Assembly: GCA_034086705.1 (NCBI GenBank)
Contig: JAXDZV010000028.1
Coordinates: 1-17,895, forward strand
Direction of reading: 5' to 3'
From: UMGS1225 sp034086705
Lineage (GTDB): Bacteria; Bacillota; Clostridia; Oscillospirales; CAG-272
Length of the DNA: 17,895 nt
This document shows positions 16,389 through 17,895 of the stretch, piece after piece; position 1 is the stretch's first letter, and every line of letters starts with the position of its first letter. The notes under the pieces are model-generated. The model had not been told where the DNA came from and did no database searches. It saw nothing but the letters and a program-made list of their open reading frames with translations. Position numbers and translations under genes: made by a program.

Positions 16389-16417
16389 ATTATAGCATAC
16401 AACCGTTTCAAATGCAA
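16389..16417 (-). promoter_or_regulatory. Candidate promoter of ybaK-serine hydrolase
   Basis: On the minus strand TATAAT at 16394-16389 is preceded after 17 bp by TTGCAT (16417-16412). The -10 is perfect and the -35 weak. The start would fall near 16382, inside the codons after the ATG at 16386. Confidence 0.6.
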
Positions 16418-16418
16418 G

Positions 16419-16463
16419 AAACGGAGCGTAAGAATGCGTTTTCCGCAAATTTCCGCTCCGCTT
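16419..16463 (-). terminator. Candidate terminator of the pyridoxamine kinase gene
   Basis: On the minus strand AAGCGGAGCG and CGCTCCGTTT form a 10-bp stem with one G-T pair, enclosing about 25 nt that include a small TGCG/CGCA hairpin. The run after it (TTTCTTGC) is only weakly T-rich, so termination is plausible but not certain. Confidence 0.55.
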
Positions 16464-16470
16464 AAAAAAT

Positions 16471-17316
16471 TTATCTGTTTTTCTCATTCAGATGCTGAAT
16501 TAAAAAAGGCAACATTTGCTCAAACTTCACACCGTACCAGTGTGCTGGATCCTCCTTTGTACAGCGAATGCAAGCAAGTGTAAAATCAGCAGCAAGCGCC
16601 GCGGCATCGTATACAGATTGACCGCGGCACAGCGCACCGACAAAGACAGAAGCAAAAACATCTCCCGTTCCGTGACAACCGCCTGCGATACGTGCATGCT
16701 GATAAAATCGTGTGGCAGCTCCCGCTGTGCTTACCGCAACTCCCGTCGTCTGGTCAGCAAGACTCACCCCGGTTATAACAATATCTTTTGCGCCGACATG
16801 GTGTAGCGCCGTACATAGCGCTTCAATATACGCTGCATCATATTGTGTACGGTACGGCATTCCCGTCAGCAGCGCAGCTTCAGTAATATTTGGCAAGATA
16901 ATTTCAGCTGAGGATACTAATGTTTGCATAGCCTGTACAAATGTACTGTCAAAGCCCAGGTACAACTTTCCGTTGTCTGCCATCGCAGGGTCTACAATCT
17001 TGCATCCACCCTCTGCAAGCACAGTCTGAAAGAGATCTTTCACATAGTTGATTTGCTGTTTGCTTCCTAAATACCCCGTATAGATTGCATCAAAGGAAAT
17101 TTTCTCTTTTTGCCAATGTGCCGCGATCTGCGGAATATCCTCCGTTAAATCCCGAAATGTATATCCGGTAAAGCCTCCCGTGTGTGTGGAAAGTACCGCA
17201 GATGGCAAAACAGCGGTCTCTATCCCGCATACGGACAAGATCGGCAATGCAACCGTCAGAGAACATTGGCCAACACAGGAAATATCTTGCACTGTCAAAA
17301 TTCTTTTGGCTGTCAT
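16471..17316 (-). CDS. Pyridoxamine kinase (PdxK/PdxY type, ribokinase superfamily)
   Basis: A 281-residue B6-vitamer kinase that would phosphorylate pyridoxamine, pyridoxal or pyridoxine in PLP salvage. Near the N terminus it has ILTVQDISCVGQCSL, followed by PSAVLSTHTGGFTGYTF and FDAIYTGYLGS. The nucleotide-binding blocks are IVDPAMADNGKLY and ILPNITEAALLTG. The ribokinase-type catalytic motif is GGCHGTGDVFAS, with catalytic Asp219. Length and blocks match the clostridial pyridoxamine kinase group. A strong SD GAGGGAGGG precedes the ATG at 17316. That ATG overlaps the TGA of a 53-codon upstream frame (ATGA). No B6 biosynthesis or transporter genes adjoin it. Confidence 0.9.
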   Translation of the reverse strand: MTAKRILTVQDISCVGQCSLTVALPILSVCGIETAVLPSAVLSTHTGGFTGYTFRDLTEDIPQIAAHWQKEKISFDAIYTGYLGSKQQINYVKDLFQTVLAEGGCKIVDPAMADNGKLYLGFDSTFVQAMQTLVSSAEIILPNITEAALLTGMPYRTQYDAAYIEALCTALHHVGAKDIVITGVSLADQTTGVAVSTAGAATRFYQHARIAGGCHGTGDVFASVFVGALCRGQSVYDAAALAADFTLACIRCTKEDPAHWYGVKFEQMLPFLIQHLNEKNR

Positions 17317-17474
17317 GAATTATCCCTCCCTCTGTGCACAGTGGCTGACAAGATATACTTTACACATTTAATATTGCTAGCGCCAACCAAATTCATTGTT
17401 TGAGCCATCTTATACACCACCTCGTTTTCGAGCAACACGGAGATATCTCGGTTTGTGCACACGGCTTTGAACAT
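17313..17474 (-). CDS. Possible small protein (53 aa) upstream of pyridoxamine kinase
   Basis: An unrecognised frame that starts MFKAVCTNRDISVLLENEVV and ends TVHRGRDNS. It has no counterpart gene on the other strand, so it is not a shadow. Its stop TGA overlaps the kinase ATG (ATGA), and the kinase SD lies within its last codons, both typical of coupled genes. Against it: the start has no proper SD, only a GGTG touching the ATG, and it falls within the 17463-17488 hairpin. It has no signal peptide or known motif, with moderately hydrophobic helical stretches at 11-30 and 35-46. It could be a real small protein, a leader peptide or chance. Confidence 0.3.
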   Translation of the reverse strand: MFKAVCTNRDISVLLENEVVYKMAQTMNLVGASNIKCVKYILSATVHRGRDNS

Positions 17475-17628
17475 CACCGTTCAAAGCCCATGCAATACAA
17501 AATCAGCGCGGAACAAAAGCTCCCTCTCTTTTTCCACCGGAATACTCTCTTTTCTACGCGCAGATTCACACACAGCATCTTTTTTGTATAAGAATCTCAT
17601 CCATCGATATTCATTTTCTAAGCAGACC
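17317..17628 (-). promoter_or_regulatory. Long candidate 5' leader of the pyridoxamine kinase gene
   Basis: If transcription starts at the minus-strand promoter at 17635-17663, about 310 nt precede the kinase. This stretch holds the 53-codon frame, a strong inverted repeat, a small CTCG-AAAA-CGAG hairpin and two TGTGCACA sites. Upstream of the hairpin another short frame (stop TGA at 17481-17483) is open in the same reading frame. I recognise no known riboswitch. The annotated range covers the whole gap down to the kinase start. Confidence 0.4.
17463..17488. repeat. Perfect inverted repeat, 10-bp arms, 6-nt loop
   Basis: GGCTTTGAAC and GTTCAAAGCC enclose ATCACC (plus strand). No T run follows on either strand, so it is not a standard terminator. 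On the minus strand the stop of one small frame lies in its first arm, and the ATG of the next is at its loop/second-arm junction. Confidence 0.8.
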
Positions 17629-17634
17629 TTCTGT

Positions 17635-17663
17635 ATCATACCATACTCTTTGCCGTACTGCAA
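17635..17663 (-). promoter_or_regulatory. Candidate promoter for the pyridoxamine kinase transcript
   Basis: On the minus strand TTGCAG (17663-17658), 17 bp, then TATGAT (17640-17635). The upstream 17670-17700 is very A/T-rich, as for an UP element. A weaker alternative closer to the gene is TATAAG near 17410. Confidence 0.55.
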
Positions 17664-17711
17664 GCTTTTCAACCAGCAAAAAATAAATTTTTTCTAAAAG
17701 CCCTCCTTCTC

Positions 17712-17740
17712 TTGAAAACCTACCGATTTTGTGGTATTAT
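17712..17740 (+). promoter_or_regulatory. Promoter of the Rrf2-family regulator, with possible operator
   Basis: TTGAAA at 17712-17717, 17 bp, then TATTAT at 17735-17740. An inverted repeat TACC-8-GGTA (17721-17736) fills the spacer and touches the -10, a plausible autoregulatory site. Confidence 0.65.
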
Positions 17741-17764
17741 ATCCGCAGAAAGGATGTGATCGCT

Positions 17765-17895
17765 GTGAAAATATCCACAAAAGGGCGGTATGCGCTCCGC
17801 ATGATGCTGGATCTGGCGCAGCATCAGGCCGATGGATACGTCGCATTAAAAGATATTGCCCGGCGCCAGGAAATCTCCAAAAAATATTTGGAGCA
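17765..17895 (+). CDS. Rrf2-family transcriptional regulator, N-terminal part (cut by window end)
   Basis: The first 43 codons read MKISTKGRYALRMMLDLAQ, then GYVALKDIARRQEISKKYLEQ. This is the winged helix-turn-helix start of Rrf2 proteins (IscR, CymR, NsrR and relatives). The GTG at 17765 is chosen because the family begins exactly at MKIS; AAAGGA at 17749-17754 lies 10 nt upstream. An in-frame GTG at 17756 would sit against the SD. The cysteines that would bind an Fe-S cluster in IscR-type members would lie past the edge, so subtype is unknown. In Clostridia such genes often precede a cysteine desulfurase. Confidence 0.9.
   Translation, partial: MKISTKGRYALRMMLDLAQHQADGYVALKDIARRQEISKKYLE

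Noticed and set aside
17395..17430. T-box-like GAGGTGG sequence in the kinase leader
   Set aside because: The bases after it do not match the T-box core, and no antiterminator/terminator pair is visible.
17481..17672. 63-codon minus-strand frame upstream of the 53-codon frame
   Set aside because: Its TTG start and first ATG lie within or upstream of the predicted promoter. Only the last 39 codons could be transcribed, and no SD supports that start.
1..17895. CRISPR array, prophage, toxin-antitoxin or tRNA/rRNA genes
   Set aside because: I saw no regularly spaced repeats, phage structural genes, toxin-antitoxin pairs or tRNA cloverleafs on either strand.

Overview
The window looks like chromosomal DNA from a Gram-positive anaerobe of the class Clostridia, most likely an Oscillospiraceae/Ruminococcaceae-like gut lineage. 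The main evidence is the IspH-ribosomal-S1 fusion, the gene order flavoprotein (BaiN/HI0933)-cmk-plsC-ispH/S1, a radical-SAM glycyl-radical-enzyme activase, a single-chain glycyl-tRNA synthetase, and a secreted cysteine peptidase carrying SLH repeats. Strong SD sequences and near-consensus sigma-A promoters with 17-bp spacers fit this. No species can be named from the sequence alone.

Layout. At 1-191 the minus strand carries the N-terminal part of an IS200/IS605 TnpA with a degenerate start, running off the left edge. A plus-strand run follows. It begins with a histidine-phosphatase gene (248-973) under its own promoter. A consensus promoter at 1066-1094 then drives a long operon: asd (aspartate-semialdehyde dehydrogenase), an RpiR-type SIS regulator, a BaiN-like flavoprotein, cmk, plsC and the 704-residue ispH/S1 fusion, closed by a strong terminator at 7864-7895. 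A solitary acyl carrier protein gene on the minus strand (8010-8237) has its own terminator and promoter. A divergent consensus promoter starts a three-gene cassette: glycyl-radical-enzyme activase, GH29 alpha-L-fucosidase and a small lipoprotein, with overlapping or nearly touching ends. This cassette stops at a bidirectional terminator (11265-11302) that it shares with the convergent minus-strand genes.

From 11311 to 17474 everything is on the minus strand: a secreted CHAP/PG-binding/SLH cell-wall enzyme downstream of glyS, a cytoplasmic class-C-beta-lactamase-like serine hydrolase downstream of a YbaK Cys-tRNA(Pro) deacylase, and pyridoxamine kinase. The kinase has an unusually long candidate leader (about 310 nt) that includes a 53-codon ORF ending in an ATGA overlap with it. 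At the right edge an Rrf2-family regulator begins on the plus strand and runs off the window.

How the genes fit together. The central operon joins amino-acid, nucleotide, phospholipid, isoprenoid and translation functions. The activase-fucosidase cassette suggests fucosylated-glycan use coupled to a glycyl radical enzyme encoded elsewhere, possibly propanediol dehydratase. I did not find a clearly new multi-gene system. The places most worth a second look are the pyridoxamine kinase leader, the orphan activase with its fucosidase partner, and a possible internal translation start that would release the S1 part of the ispH/S1 fusion.
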